This document shows positions 28,716 to 37,117 of a DNA stretch of 49,739 bases, piece after piece. The translations under genes were made by a program, and so were the position numbers. The stretch is from Minisyncoccota bacterium (GTDB lineage: Bacteria; Patescibacteriota; Minisyncoccia; Minisyncoccales; RBG-13-42-11), in assembly GCA_028712445.1 (NCBI GenBank), contig JAQTPY010000004.1, positions 1-49,739 on the forward strand. Direction: 5' to 3'. Every line of letters begins with the position of its first letter. Position 1 is the stretch's first letter. Below the pieces are notes generated by a model, which saw nothing but the letters and a program-made list of their open reading frames with translations, made no database searches and was not told the DNA's origin.

Positions 28716-29114
28716 TTACGCGGAAACAAAAACGGGAATTCTTTCCGCCTCAAACGTCTTGCTGATGGAGGCAGGAAGGAAATCATTTGAAAAGGGCTTT
28801 TTTCGGCTGACAGGAATGTTCAAGTCAAAAGCTTTTTTGCCAGCCAATTCTTCCTGAAGTTCTTCCCATCTGCCCCAGATGAAGCCGCGGCGGTTCTCAT
28901 AGGCAAATTCCGTGGCGTGGGGAGAAATGTAAAGCTTGGCGCGCCTCTCTCCGTTGTTCGGCTTTGGCCAGATCGCAATCCAGCAATCGTACTCGGTAAA
29001 GAAGACTTCTGCTTCTTCGGGGTTTTCTACGATTTTACAAACGCCTTGCAAGAACTTCATTTCTCTCCCTCCTTCTTTTTTAATAAATTCTAGTCCAAGC
29101 AGTGTTTTTGTCAA
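28716..29114 (-). CDS. Hypothetical protein
   Basis: ORF with SD; hairpin AGATGGGTTTTGGCCCATCT downstream. Confidence 0.55.
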   Translation of the reverse strand: MTKTLLGLEFIKKEGGREMKFLQGVCKIVENPEEAEVFFTEYDCWIAIWPKPNNGERRAKLYISPHATEFAYENRRGFIWGRWEELQEELAGKKAFDLNIPVSRKKPFSNDFLPASISKTFEAERIPVFVSA

Positions 29115-29170
29115 ATTGCAGAATAAAAAAGGAGTCGATTGCTAAAATCAACTCCAAATAGATATGGTTT

Positions 29171-29374
29171 TTATTTGCTCGCGTCAATATGGATGGTATA
29201 CGATGTCCTTTCTCCCCATCTTATGATCTTCTTGGGGCATCGCCAGCCACAGCCATAACCCCTGGGATGTACTCTTCCGCAAGCTTTACAGGTTTTTTCC
29301 TCCCAGGTTGTTCTGAGAAGCCATCCCAGAAACCAGGCAATGGTTTCATACCAGAAAGATTTGAACACTCTCAC
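29171..29374 (-). CDS. Hypothetical small Cys-rich protein
   Basis: 'CKACGRVHPRGYGCGWRCPKK'. Confidence 0.5.
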   Translation of the reverse strand: MRVFKSFWYETIAWFLGWLLRTTWEEKTCKACGRVHPRGYGCGWRCPKKIIRWGERTSYTIHIDASK

Positions 29375-29456
29375 AAAAAGCCTCCAAACCTCAAAAACAA
29401 TGATCTAAATAGGCATTGTACTCGCTTTTTTGACGGAAGTCAAGATATTGTCTTTA

Positions 29457-30143
29457 TTAAAAACCAAGCATTTTAACGATATATTCTTTGGCTTCAAGCT
29501 GTCTTTTAATAGATTCTTTTAGCTCGAGAGCGATAATTTGGGAAAAATAGCTTTCAGGATAGTTTTTTAAGTAGTCCAAATGAGATAAATCTTCCAAGCC
29601 ATGGGAGTCGTAATGCGCGTATCCTATCTCGTCTGTACGTTTTTCTTTAGGAAAACTACTGATATGATTGCACCCTATGGGATATCTTTTCAATACGCTT
29701 ACATTTTGTTTGAATTTTTCAGGGTAAAGAACCCTGTCGTTCTCCAAATGAGTGATATCAAGGCAGATTCCGCCAAATTCCTGAATTTCCTTCTCATCTA
29801 AAGGTTCATAGACGTTTTCAATGAAGATCATTTTCTTTAACTCTTCAGGATACTGGTATAAATGAGAATATTCGGCATTGGTATGGATATTGAAGGCTTG
29901 AACCTTGAATTCCTTTATTAGAAATCTTAATTCATCAAAATCCATATCGTTCCTTATATGAACCAAAGGAGCAGATTCAATGCCTCCTTCCTTAGCTGCT
30001 TTGTAAAAGGAATCTCTTTCTTTTCTTTTCAAGCCCGTAGGGAAAAGCGCCAATTCCTTTATTCCCAGCTCTTTTGCTTTTTTAATTGTTCCCCGCCAGT
30101 CATTTTCCCAGGCAGTGGTTATGGAAGGAATGATTTTTCTCAT
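29457..30143 (-). CDS. TIM-barrel protein (xylose-isomerase-like)
   Basis: Repeated strand motifs; 'FNIHTNAEYSHL', 'GGICLDITHLENDR'; ATGA overlap with the upstream gene. Confidence 0.6.
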   Translation of the reverse strand: MRKIIPSITTAWENDWRGTIKKAKELGIKELALFPTGLKRKERDSFYKAAKEGGIESAPLVHIRNDMDFDELRFLIKEFKVQAFNIHTNAEYSHLYQYPEELKKMIFIENVYEPLDEKEIQEFGGICLDITHLENDRVLYPEKFKQNVSVLKRYPIGCNHISSFPKEKRTDEIGYAHYDSHGLEDLSHLDYLKNYPESYFSQIIALELKESIKRQLEAKEYIVKMLGF

Positions 30144-30823
30144 TTCATTTCAAGATACATTTTTCTTTTTTTCTCAGGAAATCTTTCAATAGCATATCTT
30201 AACATGGTCCTTGGCATTGTTTTGGAATGCTTTTTCAAAAACTCTTCTTCAATTGCCTGATGGCATCTTTTCCCTACTTCCCTTAACATCCAACCTACGG
30301 CCTTCTGGATCAAGTCTTCTTTATCGTCTTTTAAAATTTCAGCTATTTTCAAAGCATCTTTGTGGTCTCCTTTGTATATGTAATGAAAACAGGAAAGCAT
30401 GGCAATTCTTCTTTCCCAAATGTTTTTTGATTTGGCGAATTTATAGAGAATGTCTTTGTCTTTGCCTTCCAAGTAAATTCCAACTATTTTGGGAGCAGTT
30501 AAATCGATCAGGTCCCAGTTGTTTATATGTCTTCTGTTTTTAATATAGAAATCATATGCAGTCTTTTTGTCCTGCTTGTCAACTAAAATAAGCAGGGCCG
30601 CCATTCTTTCTTCATGATACTTGCTGGCAATTAACTCTTTTAATTCAGTCAAGTCTGAATTCGTATATTTCTTTGCAGTTTTCCTTATTTCAGGCACAGT
30701 AATTCCCAAAAACAAGTCTCCTTCCCCATATTCCCCTTTTCCTGTCTTAAAAAACCTCTGAAGCTGTTTTGCTTTCTTTTTATTGGCTTTTTTTCTGAGA
30801 TCTGTTTTCAAATTTCTTGTCAT
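30140..30823 (-). CDS. DNA alkylation repair protein, AlkD-like
   Basis: 'NWDLIDLTAPKIVG', 'SKNIWERRIAMLSCFHYI', 'LIQKAVGWMLREVGKR', 'MPRTMLRYAIERFP'. Confidence 0.93.
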   Translation of the reverse strand: MTRNLKTDLRKKANKKKAKQLQRFFKTGKGEYGEGDLFLGITVPEIRKTAKKYTNSDLTELKELIASKYHEERMAALLILVDKQDKKTAYDFYIKNRRHINNWDLIDLTAPKIVGIYLEGKDKDILYKFAKSKNIWERRIAMLSCFHYIYKGDHKDALKIAEILKDDKEDLIQKAVGWMLREVGKRCHQAIEEEFLKKHSKTMPRTMLRYAIERFPEKKRKMYLEMK

Positions 30824-31221
30824 CCCCGATTGCCATTAAGAATTTTTCCATAAATAAGGGTTCTGAGTTCATGTATATTGTCAGAATTCCTGAAGTTTAT
30901 GCGTAAAAGAGGAATTCCTGCTTCAAACATATGAGAACTGTCATCTAATTCTATAGCCAACAGCGGATCTAAATACTCTTTCCCTATAATCACAAAATCC
31001 ACTGATTTTCTGTTCCGGGGAAATATGTAAAAATCGTCATTTACTGCTTCCCTTAAAGTTTTAAATAAATTACTTTCAGCCAGAGTTAAATAATACTTTT
31101 TTCTCAAATATGGATATTTCTCAAGTGGAGCAGAAATTCTGATTTTATCCTGAAAAATTTCAAAAAAAATCAAAAATATGATCAGGAATACTACGGTAAT
31201 TATAAAAACAAAATAAATCAT
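30820..31221 (-). CDS. DUF2726-like, membrane-anchored
   Basis: TM then 'KYYLTLAESNLFKTLREAV', 'DFVIIGKEYLDPLLAIELDDSSH'. Confidence 0.7.
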   Translation of the reverse strand: MIYFVFIITVVFLIIFLIFFEIFQDKIRISAPLEKYPYLRKKYYLTLAESNLFKTLREAVNDDFYIFPRNRKSVDFVIIGKEYLDPLLAIELDDSSHMFEAGIPLLRINFRNSDNIHELRTLIYGKILNGNRG

Positions 31222-31240
31222 TTCTTAACAATTTCCAAAG

Positions 31241-31292
31241 CATGTGCTAGATCCAACCCCGCACAGCCGGCGAGCCCGACCCCGCACATCCC
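31241..31292 (+). repeat. REP-like palindrome, copy 2 (two partial units)
   Basis: CATGTGCTAGATCCAACCCCGCACA + GCCGGCGAGCCCGACCCCGCACATCCC. Confidence 0.65.
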
Positions 31293-31295
31293 AAT

Positions 31296-31409
31296 TTAAA
31301 GCGATTCGTCTATTTCTCTAACATCTTCATCATCTAAATCATCCACCCCAACTCCAAGCTCCTCCTCCACTCTTTCCCTAATTTTCTCAATATTTTCCTC
31401 CTCTGGCAT
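31296..31409 (-). CDS. 37-aa acidic microprotein candidate
   Basis: MPEEENIEKIREKVEEELGVGVDDLDDEDVREIDESL-type frame (ATG 31409 to TAA 31296), below the ORF-track length cutoff. Confidence 0.4.
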   Translation of the reverse strand: MPEEENIEKIRERVEEELGVGVDDLDDEDVREIDESL

Positions 31410-31433
31410 AATTTTTATCTGGGTTTTTTGAAA

Positions 31434-31456
31434 TGTTAGACACTCAGCGTCTAACA
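31434..31456. repeat. Palindromic hairpin
   Basis: TGTTAGAC-ACTCAGC-GTCTAACA, 8-bp stem. Confidence 0.6.
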
Positions 31457-31508
31457 CCACAAAACTCTATTATTTCTTCTAATTTTTTGTTAGCCAAGTC
31501 ATACTATA

Positions 31509-33893
31509 TCAGTCTTCGATGTTTAAAATTTTTTTTGTCCAGTTATAATCGAGAGAGTCCAGTGCTGATTGAGCATTTTTTCTTTCCTTCTCATCTTCCA
31601 ATCTCTCACCCAGATTTATAAGCTCCTCGAATACCCTATAGTCGTAAAAGTAACTGTAACGATGATAGTATCGCGTGATGATTTTTTCTCTATTTATTTC
31701 TTCCTTAATCAATGCAAAATCGTTTGGATTATGAAATTGGACAAGCACATTAGTCGCCCAAGTGTAGGTAATTTCGTGCATTATCCATTCGTCATCCCCT
31801 CTGTTTTCCTGTTTTGCTCCTTTCTTCGCATCATTAAGAATTGAGAGCACCGTTTGTCGTAAAAGCTCCTTGTCCAACACTTCCGTTCGCAACGCTGCTT
31901 CAATCGCCTTTAGTCGGACTAATAAATTAGGATGTTCGTCAATTACTTTTAATAGCGTTTGCTTTAAGGTCTCTGTATCGGCAGTTTCCTTGTCTATCGT
32001 TTTGTATATTTCTTCATAAGGTCGTCCAATACTATCAACGAGCAGTTTTTTGGATTCTGGAGTTTTTGCCTTAAATATGTGAGTTAAATACTCTTTTTCT
32101 ATGGTGCTAAAAGAGTCGATATCTTTTGAGAGCTTTTCGAACACTTCGTCTTTTTTACCCTCGGATTCATAGCGGCTACCCTTTTTTCTTTTTCTCTGTA
32201 GTCGGTAAAACAATCTATTTTCGCCGAGGAATTTCTCAATGTCATTTTTTGCAATTTCCTTTATTTCCTCTGGATGTTGCTCCAATGCGATGGCATTAAG
32301 CCGAATCCTCAACTCCTCTCTCATTTTTTCAATTAGTGGCGCAACTTCGACGAACGCTGCCGAAGGTGTAATAAGTTCGTACACCTTTCGAAGAATTAAC
32401 ATTGTTTGTCCGAGATTGGATAATCGTATTGACGAAAGAAGGATGACTTTATTTTTCAAATCGGTTTTTTCGCGATTTTCTATTTCGGTCAAAACATCTT
32501 CCCATTGCTCGTATTCTGAAAGACGTGTTTCGGCTTTAATGAGAGATATAATTTTTGGTCTCTTTTCCTCTCTTAATACCCAAAAATGTCGCCAACTCAT
32601 TACATTCCCATACTGGTCTGGTGAATATCTGTCCAAAATGTAGCTAACCAGCTGCTCGTAGGTTTCTGAATCAAGCAAGACAGAAATAGCACCTTGTATT
32701 TTTTCTTCAATTTTTCGTTCATTGACCTCGCCCCAAAATCTCCACCTTTGCGTTATAGTGGGTGTATTTGACAGCCATTTTAATAACTGTGAGAAAATTG
32801 GCTTGTATCGCACAGCTACAAGAGTATCAAGGTTTGCAATAAACCCATCTTCCCATTGAGCATCAAGTAATTCTTTCTCCATTTTTTTTCCTTTGTTGGT
32901 TTTTCCGATTCGTTCAATACATTTTAGAACGAGATAGTTAATCTTTCCCCGTGTTTCCTCAAAAAGTTTTTCTAAGGCTGGCAAATCTTCCTCTTCGACG
33001 CACAAAGAAAGTATTGTGAGCGCTTGTATTTTTTCTTCTGACCAGCCATCCCCTGCAACCTCAAAAAGATACCGCTTTTCCGGCGCGCCAATTTCTACGG
33101 ATTTCTTTTCAATTTTCTCCTTGTCCTCACTCGTAAACAATGGAATTATCCTGCGAGAAAGAGAGTTTGCCAACACTCTTTGAGCCCGCTCGAGGTCTTC
33201 TTTCTTGATAAGAATGGCAATTATGAATCCGAGAACTGCTTGATCGGACTCATTTATTGCCAACTGCACAATTTCTTCTTCAGTTTCCGTATACTTACTC
33301 ATCGCCTCAATCGTTGCTTGTCGTATTTTGGGAGAATAATGTTGATATGTTTTCTTAAAAAGTGGCGCGATATTACTAAAACTCTCTCTATAATAAAATG
33401 ACCAAAACCAAACTGGAAAATCATATTTCAAAGAAGATTGAGTAAGAAAAACCAGGTTGTCTTCACTAAAAGGAATACTCTCTCGATTCTCATACACATA
33501 CAACAACCCGCCTTTGTCTAATAAAAGATTCTTATTTTTTTGATAATCAGAAACTCTTCTTGCTAAAAAATCATTTACTGGGTTGCTCGCTGTTGCCACG
33601 GTTAATTGCGCTTCACCACTGACTTCTTTGGCTTCTGGCGCAGTGAGTTGTGGTATAGGCGTTTCCTTTGCGGAAATAATTGCCTTGATGAGTTCTGTCG
33701 AGGTGTTTCCTGGCAGCTGAATGTTGTTGATGACCTGTTTCTCTATGTATTGCCGTTGTCCGATTTGTGTTTCTGCAATTTTTATTTTCTGCAATTCAAT
33801 ATTCAAAGTTTTTTCATTATATTCTTCTTTATGAAAAATACGTCCAATAAGTGAGCCAATACTTTCAAATTTTATACCTGTAAAATCAAACAT
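31509..33893 (-). CDS. Large alpha-solenoid (HEAT-like repeat) protein, unknown function
   Basis: 794 aa, strongly helical, repeated 'KIRQATIEAMSKY', 'EEKIQALTILSLCVEEEDLPALEKLFEE', 'RLKAIEAALRTEVLD'; beside R-M genes. Confidence 0.55.
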   Translation of the reverse strand: MFDFTGIKFESIGSLIGRIFHKEEYNEKTLNIELQKIKIAETQIGQRQYIEKQVINNIQLPGNTSTELIKAIISAKETPIPQLTAPEAKEVSGEAQLTVATASNPVNDFLARRVSDYQKNKNLLLDKGGLLYVYENRESIPFSEDNLVFLTQSSLKYDFPVWFWSFYYRESFSNIAPLFKKTYQHYSPKIRQATIEAMSKYTETEEEIVQLAINESDQAVLGFIIAILIKKEDLERAQRVLANSLSRRIIPLFTSEDKEKIEKKSVEIGAPEKRYLFEVAGDGWSEEKIQALTILSLCVEEEDLPALEKLFEETRGKINYLVLKCIERIGKTNKGKKMEKELLDAQWEDGFIANLDTLVAVRYKPIFSQLLKWLSNTPTITQRWRFWGEVNERKIEEKIQGAISVLLDSETYEQLVSYILDRYSPDQYGNVMSWRHFWVLREEKRPKIISLIKAETRLSEYEQWEDVLTEIENREKTDLKNKVILLSSIRLSNLGQTMLILRKVYELITPSAAFVEVAPLIEKMREELRIRLNAIALEQHPEEIKEIAKNDIEKFLGENRLFYRLQRKRKKGSRYESEGKKDEVFEKLSKDIDSFSTIEKEYLTHIFKAKTPESKKLLVDSIGRPYEEIYKTIDKETADTETLKQTLLKVIDEHPNLLVRLKAIEAALRTEVLDKELLRQTVLSILNDAKKGAKQENRGDDEWIMHEITYTWATNVLVQFHNPNDFALIKEEINREKIITRYYHRYSYFYDYRVFEELINLGERLEDEKERKNAQSALDSLDYNWTKKILNIED

Positions 33894-33895
33894 GT

Positions 33896-33987
33896 TTATA
33901 TTTTGTCTCGGATATTCTCTAAAATTTTATTCTTCTCTTTTTCCATACCATCAATCTCTTCCAAAATCTCCTTCGGTTCACGATGAT
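33896..33987 (-). pseudogene. Possible HsdM (type I DNA methylase) 3'-end relic
   Basis: Start-less frame 'EINHREPKEILEEIDGMEKEKNKILENIRDKI*' resembles HsdM C-termini. Confidence 0.35.
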
Positions 33988-34311
33988 TTATTTCTTATTC
34001 TCCGTTATGGGCTGTAAACATAATGTACTAGGTCCGACCCCGCACACTCTACGGTTCCGCCCCCAATAATAATTTTGGTGATAATATTCGTTCATAACTT
34101 TTTCGTACAACGCATTATTAAACAAAATTTCTTCTTTATTTTCTATCTTTCCTAAAATCACTTGAGCACATAGAAGCAATTCTCTCGTCAATATAGTTCT
34201 TTTGGGGTAAGGAGGTTTGTACTCAGGCCCCTCATGAGTCTCACTAGAAATTTTTTGCCACTCTTTTTGAAAATTTCTTTTCATATCTTTAATTAGGTAC
34301 TGGCAATCCAA
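33988..34311 (-). CDS. Hypothetical protein; C-terminus runs into a REP-like repeat
   Basis: 107 aa; overlaps the REase candidate start region; last ~20 codons cover the repeat at 34024-34046. Confidence 0.4.
   Translation of the reverse strand: MDCQYLIKDMKRNFQKEWQKISSETHEGPEYKPPYPKRTILTRELLLCAQVILGKIENKEEILFNNALYEKVMNEYYHQNYYWGRNRRVCGVGPSTLCLQPITENKK
34024..34046 (+). repeat. REP-like palindrome, copy 3 (partial)
   Basis: TGTACTAGGTCCGACCCCGCACA. Confidence 0.65.
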
Positions 34312-34813
34312 GTTTTTGCAATGGTAAATAGTTAAAATAATAGAAGCAACCCTCTATAGATATAATGTAATCCAGCACATCCTTATACTCTGGTTTTTTG
34401 AACCAATCACAGAGAATATAAATATATTTGACCTCAACGTTTAGCTCAGACAAAAGCTTCCTGTATTGTTTTATCTTAAAATCACACGTTTGGAGTTTTT
34501 CATCAGTAGATCCAGCTATTTTTTGAAATTTTATCTCTAAAATAAAAAATGTGTTATTAACGATTACAAAAATTGTATCGTCTGGCAACAACCTCCTTGA
34601 AATAAACTTCTTGTAATCAATTCCTCTTTTTTTGAGATAGGCATATAATTCATTTTTTCTAAAAGATAGTGCCACATTCTCTCCTTTATAAAATATTTCG
34701 TTGGCTTTAACGCTGTAATTCTTCTGCCTCTTAATAAAAGACAAAAAATCAACTTCTCCCTCAAAACATAAACCTGTTTTCGTATTAGCTCCCCCAGAAC
34801 CACCTTGCTTCAT
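34289..34813 (-). CDS. Putative type II restriction endonuclease, PD-(D/E)XK
   Basis: 'GGSGGANTKTGLCFE' N-terminus; 'LPDDTIFVIVNNTFFILEIKFQ' PD...ExK motif; 33 nt downstream of the methyltransferase. Confidence 0.72.
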   Translation of the reverse strand: MKQGGSGGANTKTGLCFEGEVDFLSFIKRQKNYSVKANEIFYKGENVALSFRKNELYAYLKKRGIDYKKFISRRLLPDDTIFVIVNNTFFILEIKFQKIAGSTDEKLQTCDFKIKQYRKLLSELNVEVKYIYILCDWFKKPEYKDVLDYIISIEGCFYYFNYLPLQKLGLPVPN

Positions 34814-34845
34814 ATCTTTTCTTTAATTTACTGATTATTAGATTT

Positions 34846-36318
34846 TTATAATAGCCTATTTTTAGATTCACCAATTAACTCTTCAAATCTCTTAATTGAT
34901 AAATCCAAATATTGCTTTTCTGTATCAATACCTATAAACTTTCTTCCATAAAGATAAGCTGCTAATCCAGTAGTTGAACTTCCAGTGAACGGATCTAAAA
35001 CAACATCTCCTTTATTGGTACTAGCTAAAACTACTCTTTTTAACAAGTCTAAGGGTTTTTGGGTGGGATGTTTACCAAAGATCTTCTCTGCCGGCTTCGG
35101 GGTGCCAATTGCCCAAACAGAGCGCATTTGCATATTAGGTTTTTTTAAAAAATCTCCAGGCCATTCGCCATCCTTTATTTTCTCATAATTAAATGTATGT
35201 TTTCCTTTTGCATCCTTCCTTGCCCAGAGTAAAGTCTCATGACTAGCGGTAAAGAATCTGCAACTTAGGTTGGGAGATGCATTGGGTTTAAACCAAGCTA
35301 TATCATTAAGTGAATGAAATTTATTAATTTCAAGCGCGAAGCCGCATTGATAAATTGAATGATAAGTACCGCTAATCCAAATTGTTCCTCCTGGCTTCAA
35401 AACTCTTTTACAAGCTTTAATCCATTCGTAATGAAATTCAAAATTCTTTTTGGTTCCGTTGCTTAAATCCCACTCCCCTTTCTTTACACTAACCCTTTTT
35501 CCGTTTTGACAGGTAAAACTACCGCTCGAAAGAAAATAAGGAGGATCGGCAAAAATCATATCTATCGAATTCTCTGGAATTTGAACTAATACCTTTAAAC
35601 AATCTTCATTATATAAAATAAAATTATCCTTTGAGAAATACGGTTTGCCAGTCCTTTCAGTTTCCTTAATTTTATCGGCATTAAATTTCTTCCGTTTCAC
35701 TAATTTGCCTATAATTTTTGTCTCTCGAGTAAACGGAATTATTGAATATCTGGGATTCTCAGGTTTAAGATAAGTCTCCCCTCCCTTAGAAATAAAACGT
35801 TTAACGGTTGTTCCCTCAGGAGTCTGGGCTAAAACTATATCACCTGAAGTAAATTCACTTGATTTTTTAATTAAAATCAAGTCTCCGTCATTGATTCCGG
35901 CATTGATCATTGAGTCACCCATCACGCGGACAATTATTACGTCATCGGCTATAGTTTCGACATCCTCCGATAATTGTTGCCAAGCTCCCATTTCTTCTAT
36001 TGCTTCAGTAAAACTACCAGCAGAAGTTGTTCCAATTATGGGAGCTAGGGGCGGAACATTAATTGCTTTATATCCTTTTCTAAAAATTCTAATACCTCTA
36101 GCAGAACCCTCTTCTCTTTTAATCAAATTTTTTCGTTCCAAAACCGAAAAAATATCCAGAATAGTCTGGTTCGAAGAAATGTTTAGTTTTTCTTTAAGCT
36201 CACTGAAAGAAGGAGGATAACCGGCAGTAATCAAGTTATTATAAATAACCCTTAAAACCTCCTTTTGTCTATTAGTTATAATTCCTTTTTCTTTTTTAAT
36301 TTCTTTTTTCATTGTCAT
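34846..36318 (-). CDS. LexA-like repressor (wHTH + S24 peptidase) fused to beta-class DNA methyltransferase
   Basis: wHTH 'ITNRQKEVLRVIYNNLITAGYPPSFSELKEKLNISSNQTILDIFSVLERKNLI'; 'TTSAGSF' Ala-Gly; 'VMGDSMINAGINDGD' Ser; 'TTVKRF' Lys; 'FADPPYFLSSGSFTCQNGKRVSVKKGEWD'; 'DPFTGSSTTGLAAYLYGRKFIGID'. Confidence 0.92.
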   Translation of the reverse strand: MTMKKEIKKEKGIITNRQKEVLRVIYNNLITAGYPPSFSELKEKLNISSNQTILDIFSVLERKNLIKREEGSARGIRIFRKGYKAINVPPLAPIIGTTSAGSFTEAIEEMGAWQQLSEDVETIADDVIIVRVMGDSMINAGINDGDLILIKKSSEFTSGDIVLAQTPEGTTVKRFISKGGETYLKPENPRYSIIPFTRETKIIGKLVKRKKFNADKIKETERTGKPYFSKDNFILYNEDCLKVLVQIPENSIDMIFADPPYFLSSGSFTCQNGKRVSVKKGEWDLSNGTKKNFEFHYEWIKACKRVLKPGGTIWISGTYHSIYQCGFALEINKFHSLNDIAWFKPNASPNLSCRFFTASHETLLWARKDAKGKHTFNYEKIKDGEWPGDFLKKPNMQMRSVWAIGTPKPAEKIFGKHPTQKPLDLLKRVVLASTNKGDVVLDPFTGSSTTGLAAYLYGRKFIGIDTEKQYLDLSIKRFEELIGESKNRLL

Positions 36319-36324
36319 TATATT

Positions 36325-36354
36325 ATAATACCCGACTGTTTAGTCGGGTGTCAA
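36325..36354 (-). promoter_or_regulatory. Promoter/operator of the LexA-methyltransferase gene
   Basis: - strand TTGACA (36354-36349), palindrome CCCGACTAAACAGTCGGG (36348-36331), TATTAT (36330-36325). Confidence 0.75.
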
Positions 36355-36372
36355 TACGTTTATCCACACCTT

Positions 36373-36405
36373 AAAATAAAAAGGCGGCGTGATTCACGTC
36401 GCCCG
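36373..36405 (-). terminator. Intrinsic terminator
   Basis: - strand GGCGACGTGAATCACGCCGCC then CTTTTTATTTT. Confidence 0.7.
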
Positions 36406-36999
36406 CTTTTTTGACTTCTTTCCATATTGTTTCCTTGCCTCCTTCTTGCATTCAAGAAAGAGCGCCTCCAGTTCTACTTTCTTTAAAATAGGAGCTGAAT
36501 CTATGAATCTCTGGAAGATCTTATACCAGAGAAGGTCTGAAGCTTTGCCCCAATGGCACATCAGAACTTCTCTCAACTCCTCGTTCTTCAAATATCCCTC
36601 AAGATAATTATCAAAAGCTGCCATACAAGAGCAGCAGATAGATTTCTCTCTCCACCACCTCTGCGCCTTCTTTTTACAGACATTGCAGACAGCTCCAGAC
36701 TGCTCCACTTCCTTGTCTGGAAGATAATCTTCGGGCAAATGCACGCTCCAATCCTTATCATAGAGCTTCTTTGCGTCAGCCAGGATTCTATTTGCATCCT
36801 CCCAAGAGAACATTCCCTTCTTTAGCGCATCTTTGAGCGTGAACGTATGACCTGCAGGACAAAGGAAATTGACCGCTTCCTCGCCAAATAGAATATTTAT
36901 ATTTACAAAGGACTTAAAACTTGTTATCGGCCATTCCTCACCCTTAATACAGCGCATAATCATTTCAACCATATTGACCAACCTCCTTTTGCCCCACAT
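36394..36999 (-). CDS. Hypothetical protein with zinc-knuckle-like CxxC pairs
   Basis: 'VCNVCKKKAQRWWREKSICCSCMAAF'; SD AAGGAGG. Confidence 0.55.
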   Translation of the reverse strand: MWGKRRLVNMVEMIMRCIKGEEWPITSFKSFVNINILFGEEAVNFLCPAGHTFTLKDALKKGMFSWEDANRILADAKKLYDKDWSVHLPEDYLPDKEVEQSGAVCNVCKKKAQRWWREKSICCSCMAAFDNYLEGYLKNEELREVLMCHWGKASDLLWYKIFQRFIDSAPILKKVELEALFLECKKEARKQYGKKSKKRAT

Positions 37000-37117
37000 T
37001 ACCTCTACATTGCTTAAAAATCAACTCCCTGAACAACCCTTGATTTTTTCCAGCAAAATTGTAGAATATAACATTTCGCAGCACCTGAACAATTAAATAT
37101 TAAAGAAGGAGGGATAG

